Assembly: GCA_963930645.1 (NCBI GenBank)
Contig: OZ005652.1
Coordinates: 263,391,356-263,455,355, forward strand
Direction of reading: 5' to 3'
Length of the DNA stretch: 64,000 nucleotides
Source of the DNA: Salticus scenicus
Lineage: Eukaryota; Arthropoda; Arachnida; Araneae; Salticidae
The notes under the pieces were generated by a model. That model saw only the letters and a program-made list of their open reading frames with translations, had not been told where the DNA came from and did not search any database. The translations under genes and the position numbers were made by a program. Each line of letters starts with the position of its first letter. Position 1 is the first letter of the stretch. Shown here piece by piece: positions 35,491-47,405 of this stretch.

Positions 35491-35689
35491 ACTGAGAGGG
35501 AAAAAAACTCAATTTTAACTCTGCGACAAAAAAGTACCAGTGAATTCCACGGCATGGAGGGCTCTGGGACATAAAATGTCCCTTAATTGAGATTAAAAAC
35601 AGAGATTCTTCGAAAATAACAATAATTGTTTTATGCAATTATGTCAGTCATAATATTAAGAAAGCTTTTTGCGCTGGTATTCTGCTGCG

Positions 35690-36360
35690 TCAATAGTAGA
35701 GTTCAAAATGAATGTGCCAAATAAAGCAGCCATATAATGTTAGTATGCTAATTATTTTCATCATGAATTTAATGTATAACATTTTTTCTAGTATAATTGT
35801 AATAATTTGTTTCTTAAATGGTATACCTGAAATTCGATAAAGTATAAATAATTGCACTTGCAGGTGAATTATTAAAGGCGCCAAATATAACTTTTTGAGG
35901 ATGTCTTCCCTCAATCATTTTACAGGAGGGTCTACAAATCGTTATTAACAGTAATGCTAAAAATGTTTCTATATGCAAATTGTCGACTTCCTGAACAGAA
36001 AATCTAGCCCTCTATTTACGGTGAAGACATGATATTTTTCAGATCAGATTACGTCTCGATAACTAGGTCCCACGTTTGGACAATCGACCCTAATCCCTTC
36101 AGCAAGATCAACACCCATTTCTTAACAAAATAAATATTTAAAAAAAAAAACACATTTTTTCCCCTTTCCTATTATGAGTGTGCAATTATTTTGAGGTGAT
36201 TTTCTTAGATCTTGACATTTCTATTCCGTAATACTGTATGCCAATGGTAACAACGTGGGTCTCAGACCTGTGTGGAGTGCCCTCTTTGTAATTTTTAAGG
36301 GCTAAGGGCTCTTGGTTCACATGATTTATAGTAATGAGTTAAGATTTCGAGTAAATAAAA
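35690..36360. other. Non-coding stretch
   Basis: I see no supported gene, RNA or repeat with clear boundaries here. Confidence 0.4.
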
Positions 36361-36371
36361 TTCTTCCAAAA

Positions 36372-36570
36372 CAGAGGCCCTGCTAGTAGAAATTGTGCTC
36401 TATAAGGTAATATGTAGGATGTGTTGGGTTCGAACCCAGATCGTTCTCCTCCTCTTAATCGTTCAGCGTTTCTCGTGGTTTTCTCCAAAACTCGCGTGAT
36501 AACATGTTACTCCCTCAGGAAAAAATTCCTATGAAAGACAACCTGCCTAAGCATCAACTAACACCCACTA
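36372..36570 (+). mobile_element. tRNA-derived SINE, degenerate copy
   Basis: It contains a strong box B (gggttcgaacc near 36428), then atcgttcagcgtttctcg and ggttttctccaaaactcg, as in the better-preserved copies. It ends near aactaacaccc. Confidence 0.65.
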
Positions 36571-36734
36571 CTTCAAAAAAAGAATTTTTTCCATTCATTT
36601 GTCAAAAAATTGCACTAATTCCATCTGAAAATGAATTAGATACTTTAAACTTTGAACAAATACCTTAAAAAAATAAATAATTATTTAAAATAATAAAAGA
36701 GAAAAATCTTTATTATTATGTAATTATAGATTGT

Positions 36735-36910
36735 ATATTATAGAATCTCAATGAAATATTATGCAGCATAGCAGATAAAAACTTTTATTTTAGTGCTGCC
36801 ATCTATGGGATTGATTAAGTAAAACTTTTCTATAATCGTAAATGAAAAATAGTATTAAATTATTTAATGTATTATTTTTCTGATTTGTCACTGAATAATG
36901 TTTAATCACT
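36735..36910 (+). repeat. Direct repeat, copy 1 of 3
   Basis: It shares 'gaaatattatg', 'agcatagcag', 'cttttattttagtgctgcca' and 'aatcgtaaatgaaaaata' with 37690-37920. The core 'ttagtgctgccatct' also recurs at 38885-38899. It may be a dispersed element of which only the best-preserved part is seen. Confidence 0.6.
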
Positions 36911-37179
36911 TTATTAAAGTTTATTTTCAATATTATTTTTCTTTTAACTTTCTTAATTCTCGTTTTTATTATTATTTTTTATTTGAATATATTTCATTTC
37001 TGTTATGCTTTTATAAAGATCTGGAATGATAAACTATCCTTTACTTTTAGTTCTGTTATTACTATTATTATTATTATTATTATTTTCCGCTATTTTCCAA
37101 AAATTTCTTTTTAATCGGAATTTTTTCCTAAATATGTTGCAGCAAAATATGAAGTTTCAAAGAAAAAGAAATAAAAGTA

Positions 37180-37318
37180 CAGGGATGGAACACGGGCGCA
37201 GAATTCATACCGGAATCCGTCTAAGAAATTTCTCTACTTATAATATCGTTGATGTAAGAAGTAGACAATTTTCTTACATTGATAGTGGTATGAATTCTGC
37301 GCCCGTGTTCCATCCCTG
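37180..37318. mobile_element. 139-bp MITE with perfect 32-bp terminal inverted repeats
   Basis: Arms at 37180-37211 (starting cagggatggaacacgggcgc) and 37287-37318 are exact reverse complements. They are flanked by aaagta on both sides (37174-37179 and 37319-37324), a possible 6-bp target duplication. The arms are far more GC-rich than the surroundings. The open frame at 37026-37319 that crosses it is not a gene. Confidence 0.88.
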
Positions 37319-37689
37319 AAAGTAAGAAGTCAAACAGATTGGGAGAAAACAAATTATATTCATTGTTCCCATTCAAATATCTACGTTTTTCAGTCTCATG
37401 GATAAAATTTTTAATTTAGAGATTTTAGTTGAATATTATGATATTAAAAATTTAAATCTAAATATTTTCTCATTAAAAATATTATTTTATAAAATGAAAT
37501 ACTTAGATATATACGTCTTATTAACTTGCAATGTCGAAATCTGTTATTTTTACCATTTTATTTTATTTTTATTTTTTAAGATGTTAATTTACTTTATTCG
37601 TTCAGTTGTTATCCTTAATTATCTGCCCTAGACACCTTAAACGATATGATACATACATTTTTAACTGACTGAAATAAAGAATACTGAGG

Positions 37690-37723
37690 TATTGAATCCG
37701 AAAGAAATATTATGAAGCATAGC

Positions 37724-37758
<35 letters not shown>

Positions 37759-37920
37759 TTTTATTTTAGTGCTGCCATCTAACGGATTCGTTAAGTAAGA
37801 CCTTTGTTTAATCGTAAATGAAAAATAATATTTTTCATTTACGATTAAACAGATGTCGTAAAGAGACAAAAAGAATAATACATTATTCAATATATTACTT
37901 TTCTGGTCTCTTGGTAACTC
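37690..37920 (+). repeat. Direct repeat, copy 2 of 3, with a 45-bp palindrome
   Basis: It is homologous to 36735-36910. A T31-type run interrupts it at 37727-37755. At 37806-37850 the word gtttaatcgtaaatgaaaaa is followed directly by its reverse complement, which copy 1 lacks. Confidence 0.65.
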
Positions 37921-37932
37921 CTTTATCTAATA

Positions 37933-38169
37933 GCCCACCAGCGACCGAGCGGTTCTGCGCTGTGTTCAACGCTGGTAGATGGGAAGTGTCGGGTTCGATC
38001 CTAGGTCACGCTCATCGACCTAGCCGTTCGGAGTTTTCTGTAGTTTTCTCCAATACCCGTGTAAATACGGGCTAGGACTCCTTAGAAGGACCCCATGGAG
38101 GGCGTTCCACCTATAAGCCTAGGACTCTAGCGTAGTCAATCGGCCTTAAACCCTACAACCAATCAACCC
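37933..38169 (+). mobile_element. tRNA-derived SINE with target-site duplication
   Basis: The head resembles a class II tRNA (cagcgaccgagcggttctgc box A region, gggttcgatcc box B at about 37991). A body follows with agccgttcgg, 'gttttctccaa', 'gggctaggact' and gtcaatcggcctta. Ten-base duplications ttatctaata flank it (37923-37932 and 38170-38179). No coding; such elements move with LINE proteins. Confidence 0.9.
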
Positions 38170-38179
38170 TTATCTAATA

Positions 38180-40650
38180 AAAGATATATATGTAAAAATA
38201 AATTTAAAAAAAAAAATCGCGTACACATACAGCATACTTAATTCTTTAATGTTATACGAAAAGATTAGAAGAAGGAATTATAGTATGCAAAATTACATTT
38301 CGAAATAAACTAAAAAGTATAACTGATTAGTTTTTAAGGAAACTGGTCATACGTTTTTTAGCCAAAACTACTTAAAACACTCGCTTTTATACAGAATCGG
38401 TTAGATAATTTTAAGATAAAAATAATTTAAAAAAACGAATAAAAAACACATTTAAACTTAATAGTTTTTTTTTTTTTTTTTTTTTTTTTTGTAATACCTG
38501 AAATTTTTACTGTAAAATTCTGCATTGACAAGACGGCTATGGTAGTTGTATTTTGCCTCTGTGTTGGGCAATTACTCAAATTGCTTAAAATATTTCTGAA
38601 ATTAATACTCATTTATTTATTTATTTATTTTTAAACCATGAGCTTCAGCAAAAATAAAGAATTTCAAACAGGACAAAACCCTACATAACTTTTAGAATCA
38701 TGTTACTTAACACTCCATAGTAAATGTTTAAAACATTCGAAACATTCATATTATACTTTGGGTCAAGTGTAAAATTTATAAGGAATAATAATAATTTTCT
38801 GCTGACAAATTTACATTCAAATTTCTTATTATAATTTTTTAATTGAAATTGGAAGAATTATAACTGCAATAGTTTTTATTCTTTTAGTGCTGCCATCTTT
38901 TGCAAATTACTTTAACGAATAAAATCTTTATATCAATCTGTTTTATTCTACACATATATCTACTGTGCTTGAAAAAAGGATGGTATTTTTGTTTGGGTGG
39001 ACTGAGACAGATTGTCTGCAAAAGAGGCCTAGGATTGGGTAGAATGCTCTTCGTGTGTGTCTTTTAAAGTGTCCTATTCCATATTCTCACTAGTTTCTGA
39101 GAAAATTATGGAAAACTTCAAATGGCTAAGAGGCCTGGAACGCTCTTAGGCAAATACAGGTGAAAATTAAGCTTTTAATTTAGAGGAAAATCATATAGGT
39201 ACTGGATTTGTGTGTATGGATATTGGGGAAAGGGTGGTATAAAAATGCACTTTTTCAATTTCAATATTTATTTCCTATTTTCTTAAGGCCCCAGCAGTTG
39301 CCAAGAAGTTCTGCTCTTGAAGATCTGCACTGAAGATCTGCACGGGCCCGGGTTAGAAGTTCGAGCACAGACTAGTTATCCAGCCAATATTTTGTCATTA
39401 AACTGGAGGCTCAAGCTTTCTTTATTTTCTGTGTATAGCTTATATACATGCTAAAGCAGTAATGGAGTGAAATGTGGGGAGGCATCCCATGTGCCCTTAT
39501 TTTCAGTAATTTTCTTTCCACAATGGATCTATTTTTTAAGGCAACAGAAGTGAAATCTTTTTTTCTATAACGTAATGCAAATTCTTGTGGGTCTCATAAA
39601 ATATTTTTTGACTTTATTTTTTAATTTTATTTTGTGAATGCATATGGTCTTAATTCGGCTTTCTTTCATCCTTCATTGCAATGTAACAGTTGGTGCCTAT
39701 GGTCGTCTCAGTCTCTATATCAAATAATTAGTCATAAAGTTTGCTTAACTTGCTAATTCTCGCGAATTAAACTTAGAAAACCTATTCCAATTTTCCAATG
39801 ACCGTTGCGAGTGAATTTCTGGTGGTCTTTTCAAAAATTACACATTATTTTCCTAGCAATGGCAGCAAGTGGGTTCTTCCTAGAAACTTTGATTTTGGCG
39901 AATGTAACAAATGAAAGCCCCAAGGTTAATAATTTTCTTTCAGTTATCTTCTTTTTTTTAAATTAACTTTTAAGAATTTTATTACTCTTGAATATGACTG
40001 TTAAACGCCTTATGAGTTGGATATTTTAGCCTGGAACTGTGACTGGAAGATCGGTTGAGTTCATTGCTTTTAAAATGCCTTAAAATAGAAATTTATAAAA
40101 AAACAAATGCATGAAGGTACGTAGTCCACCTATGCCAAGTATTTTTTAGCATAACTAAAGAGGTAGCACTATATTTTTTCTAAATTGCACCATTTTTCGA
40201 ATGAAAAGTGAGACAGGGTGGGGACCCGTTTTTTTCATTTGCCGAGAGGCCTACAATATCTGTAACTGGCCCTGGTTCAAAGACAAATTTTATTCGCTGC
40301 CACTGACGCGTCGTTTTTGACGTTAAACTCAGAATTTACATACTCCGAAGTTTGAAAATAAGAAAAATTCGCATTTGTGATTCTTTCCTTCCATTTTCCG
40401 GGGAAAAAAAAAAAAAAAAAAAAAAAATTGCTTATACTGTTATTTTATATAAGGCTTATAATATCCTTTAATTGTTTTGAGCGGTGTACCTGTGTCTCAA
40501 TCCGACTGATCAAAAATCTTCTGATTTTTCAATAGAAAAAAACACTGTCTATATAGAAACAATACTATGTCAAGAGTTTGGGAAAAAAAAAAAAAAAAAA
40601 AAAAAAAAATGAAATCCTTTTCTGGACAGAATTTAATTTAAAATCCAAGC
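38180..40650. other. Non-coding AT-rich stretch
   Basis: It has T/A runs at 38465-38490, 40407-40428 and 40584-40609. A third partial copy of the 'ttagtgctgccatct' repeat lies at about 38875-38945. A GC-richer patch is at 39290-39370, with a weak tRNA-like word. No supported gene. Confidence 0.5.
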
Positions 40651-40659
40651 AGAGACACT

Positions 40660-41545
40660 TTTTTCCATGGGCTATTTTTTCTTCGGGTTATTTTGTTGGG
40701 CTACTTTCTCCGCGGATAATGTTGTCAGACTAAGATTTGAAGGATTGTTTTGTCGGGGCTATTTTGTCCTGGAGTTATATCGGGGCTGTTTTATTCTAGG
40801 GCTATTTTTTCTCAGGCTGTTATGTCAGGGAAATTTTTCTGGGATATTTTGTCCTGGGGCTGTTTTTTTCTCGTTTTTTCTTTTTATTTTCTTATTTTCT
40901 TTTTTTTTTTTTCATACTAATTTGCTTGTAGTATTTTGTCCCAGGGCTAATTTGTCCTGGGACTCTTTTGTCGGGGTTGTTTTGTGGAAGCTGATTAGTC
41001 CGGGAAACTTTGTCTTCGAGTTATATTGTGTGGCTACTTTGTCCATGGGCAATGTTGTCGGGCTACTTAGAAGAACTTTTTATCAGGGCTATTTTCTCCT
41101 GTAGTTGTTTTATCGCGGCGGTTTTATTCTGGAGTTATTTTGTCTTGGCTATTTTTTTCTGGCTAGGGTAGTTTTTTCTGGTCTACATTAGGGTAGTTTT
41201 TCTGGGATATTTTGTCCTGGGGCTTTTTTTTTTTCTCGGGTTTATTTTTTCGGATTAATTTGTTGGTAGTATTTTGTCCTGGTGCTAATTTGTCCTGAGA
41301 TTGCTTTGTTGGGGCTATTTTGTAGGGGTTAATTTGAGGGAACTATTTTATCAGAGTCATGGTGTCCCAAAGCTATTTTGTTGCGATTATTTTGTCTTAG
41401 GGATATTACGTCCTTGGGTTATTTTGTCGGAACTGCTTTGTAGAAGCTATTTTGTCCATGGGATAATTTCTTTTGGCTGTTTTGTCGGTGCTGTTTTACC
41501 CATGGACTAATTTTTCGAGACTAAATTGTCTAGGAAATATTTTGT
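40660..41545 (+). repeat. Degenerate minisatellite, about 15-bp period
   Basis: Words such as gggctattttgtcctg, ggggctgttttgt and ggctattttgtc recur about every 15 bases across nearly 900 bp. Because 15 is a multiple of three, long open frames arise (for example 145 codons at 40667-41104) with a five-residue rhythm. I treat these as by-products. Confidence 0.85.
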
Positions 41546-41559
41546 CGAATTATAGGAAG

Positions 41560-42150
41560 AAGTAAATGCAGAAAATAAGCAAAATCACGAGCCATTGTAT
41601 TGAAGTTTTAAGAATTGCATATGCAACTTTCTGCTAGAGGAATTTTAAATGCAAAAGATTAAATGTATATAAATTGATAAAATGTATAAAAATAAAAGTA
41701 TTTTTGTATGCCTTCTTGGCCTCATATGAGACTTTTTTTTTTTTTTTTCTGCTACCCGCGCATTAACCATTACCTTATGGAAGATACTACTTTTAAGCTC
41801 CATCTTTTACTAAAGATAGAATTAAAACGTACGACAATTTTTATGTTTGCGTATTAACATATCGATGACAAAAATTTTCCAGCCCAGAATTACTAGATAC
41901 AGGACAATAAATGATATCGCATATTGCATAAACAATATTTCTGAGACAATTCAATAAGTTTCCGCAGTAATTTTGAAATTCCTCTACAAATCTCTATATA
42001 AGGAATATTATCCCTATATTTTGAATCCCTATATAAGGTTCATTTAAAGAGGCGTCTAAATTAATCATCCCCTTAAACAATGTAATACTTAAGTCGCAAT
42101 TAAATAATTTATTTAGTTCTTGTTTTCTATTAAATTCTTTTCCATTCGCA
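41560..42150. other. Non-coding AT-rich stretch
   Basis: I see nothing beyond a T run at 41732-41750. Confidence 0.4.
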
Positions 42151-42155
42151 AATTG

Positions 42156-42362
42156 TTAAAGTCGATGATATCCAATGTTCATATGTGTATTCAAATTTAA
42201 CTCATTAATATTTTTAGCCACACTGTATTCTTTACCATCCAGATTAAACCCTTCTAATTGCGATTGGAAGACTTTTTCAAAACTTTTTTCCAAAAAATCG
42301 ATTATTTTCTCATTATTTAAATTCTCAACGAGATGTGTACAGCACGATACGGGAGCCGCCAT
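42156..42362 (-). CDS. Candidate small gene or first exon, unknown product
   Basis: An ATG at 42362 in a strong context (gaaaATGGCGGCT) opens 68 codons beginning MAAPVSCCTHLVENLNNEKI and containing a helical, charged segment (IIDFLEKSFEKVFQSQLEGF). Base composition rises in GC at the start, unlike the surroundings. The frame stops at 42156. A good splice donor (GATG then GTAAAG) sits at about 42235, so the true product may leave the frame there and continue in an exon further left. I do not recognise the family. It could also be a decayed retrocopy. Confidence 0.4.
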   Translation of the reverse strand: MAAPVSCCTHLVENLNNEKIIDFLEKSFEKVFQSQLEGFNLDGKEYSVAKNINELNLNTHMNIGYHRL

Positions 42363-42439
42363 TTTCTTTGTTCGCAAGCAGATCGAATCGAATAATTGAA
42401 TATGTGTTTTAAAAAAATAAGAAAACAATTAAATTGGAA

Positions 42440-43507
42440 TCGATTTAATAAATTAATTTTAGTTTATTAAAAAAAGGAAATAATAATTATTCAGTTCGAT
42501 GATTAAACCTTTATTTTAGTTTTTAGAAAAAAAAATGTTTTGCTTAACAGCGCCATTTCTTGAGATTTTCATTTAAAATAAACTATCTCGGAATGACAAC
42601 AGGAATGCATGTATGTTTTTACGAATAAAAAATTAATGTGCAAGTTCTTTTTGGGGAACATTTCAAAATTTTAAAAGAAATATCATGTAAAACCCATGTG
42701 CAAAAATTCACTAAGTTGCGTGATATGGCATACGAACCTGAACGATAGCAGCTCTCGCCCCACGGACTATTAAGTTCTATTATTGATTTTATTCCAGTCG
42801 TTTAATTGTTTAATTTGCAAAATAGGTTAGCTATCTAGCTAATTAGCTTCAATATCTGCTAGATTATGAAACCTCGTAATTTTTTTTCTCATTGTGGAGA
42901 TGACTTAGACAATAAAGATAATTTTTTTCAGTTTGATGGTAATTCCATTTTTTTTTTTTTTTTTTTTTTTTAGTCTTCAATAAGTATTTTTTTCCCCCTT
43001 TAGTTACAATCCTTAACGTAAAATTACCTTACTATGCCTCATTACACAAAAATATACGGAAATACTTTTTGTAAGACAGTGTTAATACTAAAATTCACCC
43101 AGAATGATTCTATAATAAGTCCCCCACGGAGCACATCCCACTCATGCCTAGGACACTTCAGCAAACAAGTTTGTACTAATACTTACTTCTGTAAGTTTCA
43201 TGGTATATTATGCGGTATTTAATACAAAATGATAATAAAGAATTACATTTTATTTATCTTATTTATTATTATTATTATTATTATAAGAGCCCTATAAAAT
43301 TTTAAATTCTGCGGTTATTTAAATTGTATTTCGTTAAACTTGTAACTGATGTTACAAAAATCCGCATGTTTATTCACGCAAATTATGATACATGTCTAAG
43401 ATCAATATTTAAAAGAAATTAAAGACAAGGTCAAATTTTTACGAACACACTGTGAAGAGGAACTCTAGGATTACGTTCGAAATTTTTGGTTTCTATATAA
43501 TTTTAAT

Positions 43508-43538
<31 letters not shown>

Positions 43539-44460
43539 AACACTTGACAATAAAGTTTAAAACGGTTTATGTCTTCACACTCTCTGTCTGTCTGCGTATT
43601 CGTTGTCCGTCCGTTCATGTTGTAACTTCTGTAAATATTTTTAGAATACCTTAAAACTAATAGTATAATTGTAATTAAAACAATATGAAAATATAGAAAC
43701 AATCAAAATTCATTCAAAATAGATTGTTTTTTGAAATGTTATAAACAGAAACAGATGAAAGATTTGAAAAATTATTGGTTAAGTATGTAAATTTCAACAT
43801 GGCTGCAGACCATAATTTGTGGCAACAATTGCAGTAAAAATGTCATAGAATAAAATTTGAAACAATAAAAATGAAGTTGATGCGAAAGCATTATTGAGCT
43901 ATGATTGCCTTTGTCTTTTAAGTGAAGTTACATCAAGAAGAACGGCTTTAAAATCTTCAATTATCATATGGAAATGAAGCTTCATCTCGTACAATTATAT
44001 TCAGATGGTTTACAGAATTCTGGATGATCTATTCTGGATGAACAATGCAATTCAAGACATCTGTCAGCTATGGTCCCAAAAAATGTGTCGGCCATACGAA
44101 AAATGTTAATCGCTTTATAATCTCTGCATTTACCAATTGAAATAGAAAGAACTTAGCATTGAATCCGCAGCTATACATAAATGAAGAACTACATAGGGAA
44201 AAAATAGTTCGTAATTGGGTTTATATTTTTTATGATGGCTCAAACTCACCCATAATGGCAGTGTAAAACTGAAACAGATAAATATATTATTTCTTGTGTC
44301 TATGCCAGAAATATTTGCTAAGTATTATAAGATTAAGCTATAATTAAGTCAAAATGTTTTCATTTTATGTCAATAATTATTAAAGTATTTTAAGTTACGC
44401 AGTTAAAGTTCCCGCTGCCTTTTGTAATAGCTTTCCGGCCCGCAATATGATGATTGGTTT
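42440..44460. other. Non-coding AT-rich stretch
   Basis: It holds T and A runs at 42950-42972 and 43515-43540, an (ATT)n run near 43264-43284, and a ctctgtctgtctgcg word near 43580. That word resembles the core of the Helitron-like elements but has no terminal hairpin. No supported gene. Confidence 0.45.
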
Positions 44461-44519
44461 CACCTGCCTTTTGCATCGTCCTAACCGCTTTTTATTCCCC
44501 CTCCCCACGAGTAAATTTA

Positions 44520-45235
44520 AAAGTTTCGTAAAATTCCATCAAAGGGCATATTGCGTACACTTATCCAACAGACATATCGAAATTCGCCTTTCTGATGTAA
44601 TTTGGAGCAGAGCTAAGGTTGAAAATGTGTTTTTGGTCAGCCCGCCTGTGGAAAGTGGAGGTAATTTTGCAAAATCGCCTTATAATACGTTTTGAGTACC
44701 CATAGTCCACCTAAACATAAAAAAAATCCCCTTCCTGAAATAATTTGGAGCAGAATTAAGCTTGAAAACGTATTTTTTATTTATTTATTTATTTATTTAT
44801 TATTATTATTTTTTTTTTTTTTTTTTTTTTGCCCCCGCACATAAAAAGGAGGTGGAAGAGAGAGATTTTCGCAAATCTAGGTGTTGGATACATATGATCA
44901 GCTCACACATCAAAAATCACCGTTGCAAGATAATTTAGAGCAAAGTCATGCAAGAAAATATCTTTTTGCTTTCCTCCCCCAAGACCTGGTAGGAAAGAAT
45001 TGCGTAAAATCCCTTTATAGTGTGTGTTGGGTACACGTTACTAATCGACGCATCAAAAAATTGCTTTCTTGACATAATCAGGAGCAGAATTACTCTTGAA
45101 AACATGATTTTGCATCCACACTACACTTGATGGAGGAGGAGAAGCGAAAGATTTCACAAAATCCCTTTATAGCGTGTTAGGTGCGCATTACAAACCCATA
45201 CGTTTAAAAAAAAAATCAGTTTTATTAGCCCCTCC
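44520..45235 (+). repeat. Degenerate tandem array, units of about 170-200 bp
   Basis: Five units share 'gcaaaatcccttta', 'gtgtgttgggtac', 'cacatcaaaaa', 'cctgaaataatttggagcag' and 'aattaagcttgaaaac' in the same order (near 44530, 44665, 44870, 45005 and 45155). Low-complexity T and ATTT runs are inserted in the third gap. The short open frames here follow the repeat. Confidence 0.75.
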
Positions 45236-45239
45236 CTTG

Positions 45240-46090
45240 TTACTTACCCTCTACTTTAAGTTAAGTAAAGATATTTTTAAGAACGAATAAAGTTTTGAGG
45301 ACTTTTTTTTAAAGTAAACAATTTTCAAATTATTTTTCATGTGAATTTGCTTGTTTTATTCACAAAACTTTGCTCAATAGTTTGAATTTTACCATTTAAT
45401 GTTTTGTGTTTTAAAAACTAAGAATGGATTTGGGTTCTAAGTATGTGCCAAAGATGTTTTGTTTCATTAAATTTTGAAAAGCACAATTAAAATCAGATTA
45501 TTCATCAAATTGTTACGTTTTGTTTACATGACGACCACTGGTGTAAACACCTGGACGACTACTGGTGAAACTCATTTTTCAAGTGACGAGCACTGGTGCA
45601 TTTTTATAGGTTCAATTTTTATTTAAAAAAAAAAAAAAAAAAAAAAAAAGGCGTAATGTATTGAAACATTGAAATGTCTAATAACAACTAGAAGAATCAG
45701 TGTATGAAATGAACCAAAGTATAATATTGATACATGAATATTGATACCACACGAATACCACGCGAAAAAAACAGACATTTTAAAAATAAGGCCTTAAGGG
45801 TGACGAGCACTGGTGTCTTTACTGGTGTTTACCTTACCATTTTTTAAATAAGTTCAAATTTAATATTTCATGCCAAAATTTTAGTATTTCTGATACAGTT
45901 TAATAAGTTAGATTTAACTTTATTATGTAGATGCAGATGATTACTGGTAATAAAGGAAGTCATTTCCAATTATAAATTGATATCATAAATGAGGTATTTA
46001 ACCATGCGCGTTTACATCCATTACAAAAAAAAAAAAAAAAAAAAAAAAATTACAACTTGAATTCCATTTTTTTTTTTTTTTTTTTTTTTC
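45240..46090. other. Non-coding AT-rich stretch with a short repeated word
   Basis: The word 'gacgagcactggtg' and close variants recur near 45530, 45583 and 45800. A runs are at 45626-45649 and 46024-46049. No gene. Confidence 0.45.
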
Positions 46091-46099
46091 TCCCCATAA

Positions 46100-47070
46100 T
46101 GCAGTTTTCTTTTTTAAATCCAAAATTTAAGTATTGAAAATTCTCTTAAAAATTATTTTACAAGACAATTAATTTCAAAACATTCAAGTTAAAAAATTTT
46201 AATTCATTCAACCCATTAATTCATTAATTAAACTTTTTCCTTTTTTAAATTCGCGGTTTAAGTGTTGAAAATTTTCCTGAAAATTATTTTGCATGACGAT
46301 TTTTTTTTTCAAAATATTCTAGTTAAAATGTTTAATTCATTCAATTCATTAATTAAATTTGTCCCACCAGCGGCCGAGCGGTTTTGCGCTCAAAACTGGT
46401 AGAAGTGAGGTGCCGGGATCGATCCCATGTCGCGCTCGTCGGCCTAACCTTTTGGAGTTTCCATGGTTTTCTCCGAAACTTCTTTAAATACTGGCTAGGA
46501 CCCTTTAGAAAGACCTCCACGGAAGGCATTCCCCATCAAGCCTATGATCCTAGCGCAGTCAATCATCAGTAGTCCCAAACACCAACACCATTAATTAAAT
46601 TCAAGTTTTTTATTTTCTAAATTCGAATTTTAAGTCATGAAAGTAAAAAATTTTTAATTTATTCAACTCATTAATTCCTTAATTTAATTAATTTTTTTCA
46701 TTTTTAAATTCAAAGTGTTAAAAATTCTCTTAAAAATTACTTACCTGACGATTTCTTTCGAAATGTTTAAGTTAAAAATTTTAAATTCATTTATCTCATT
46801 AATTCATTAATTGAATTCAAAAATTTTCTTTTTTAAATTCGAAGTTTAGGTGTTTAAAATTCTCTTAAAAAATATTTTACCTAACGATTTCTTTGGAAAT
46901 GTTTAAGTTAAATTATTTTAAATCATTCAACTCGTTAATTTATTAATTAAATTAAATTGTTTTCTTTTTTAAGTTTAAAGTTTAAGTATTGAAAATTCTT
47001 TTAAAATTTTTTTTACATGACGATTTGTTTCGGAATATTCAAGTTAAAATTTTTAAATTCAAAAGGTCAG
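46100..47070 (+). repeat. Satellite-like array, about 128-bp units, split by a SINE
   Basis: Six to seven units share 'ttttttaaattc', 'tttaagtgttgaaaattctc', 'ttaaaaattattttac', 'atgacgatttctttc', 'caagttaaaaattttaaatt' and 'cattaattcattaatta'. A SINE copy has inserted at 46360-46588. Confidence 0.8.
46360..46588 (+). mobile_element. tRNA-derived SINE inserted in the satellite array
   Basis: It is the same family as 37933-38169, with head 'cagcggccgagcggttttgc', box B gggatcgatccc, then ggttttctccgaaact and ctagcgcagtcaat. Both sides carry cattaattaaatt (46347-46359 and 46589-46601), which looks like a 13-bp target duplication but could also be the repeat unit itself. Confidence 0.85.
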
Positions 47071-47315
47071 TAATTTTAACATGTATTTATCTGGAATTAA
47101 AACTATTTATCTTTTTAGTATGCGTGTTTCTTTATCTGTGCTGAGATTAAAATCACAAAATGAATTAGAAACTGGAGAATAAAAAAGCAACATAACAAAA
47201 CCGTAAACTTTATTATGACAAGAATATCAACTATACAACTTTGTTCGCTCTCTCTAGTGTTGCAGCATTAGAACGAGCTTGCTGCTGTAAAAAATTGCTT
47301 TCTGGAAGTTATTTA

Positions 47316-47405
47316 GAGTATTTGCATTTCCTTACACTTAATTTTGTTGAGGAAATCTTTCAAATCCTCTTCAAGATCAAGGAAATCGGCTTCTTAAAGA
47401 AGGGA
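47316..47405 (-). pseudogene. Possible exon relic
   Basis: The minus strand reads EADFLDLEEDLKDFLNKIKC and further charged residues, then meets a stop. In a neighbouring frame LQQQARSNAATLERANKV follows. This is unusually protein-like for the region, but stops and frame changes interrupt it and I recognise no family. Confidence 0.2.

Noticed and set aside
37026..37319. Leucine-rich open frame
   Set aside because: It combines an (ATT)n run and a MITE; no domain.
40667..41510. Two long open frames
   Set aside because: They are by-products of the 15-bp minisatellite.
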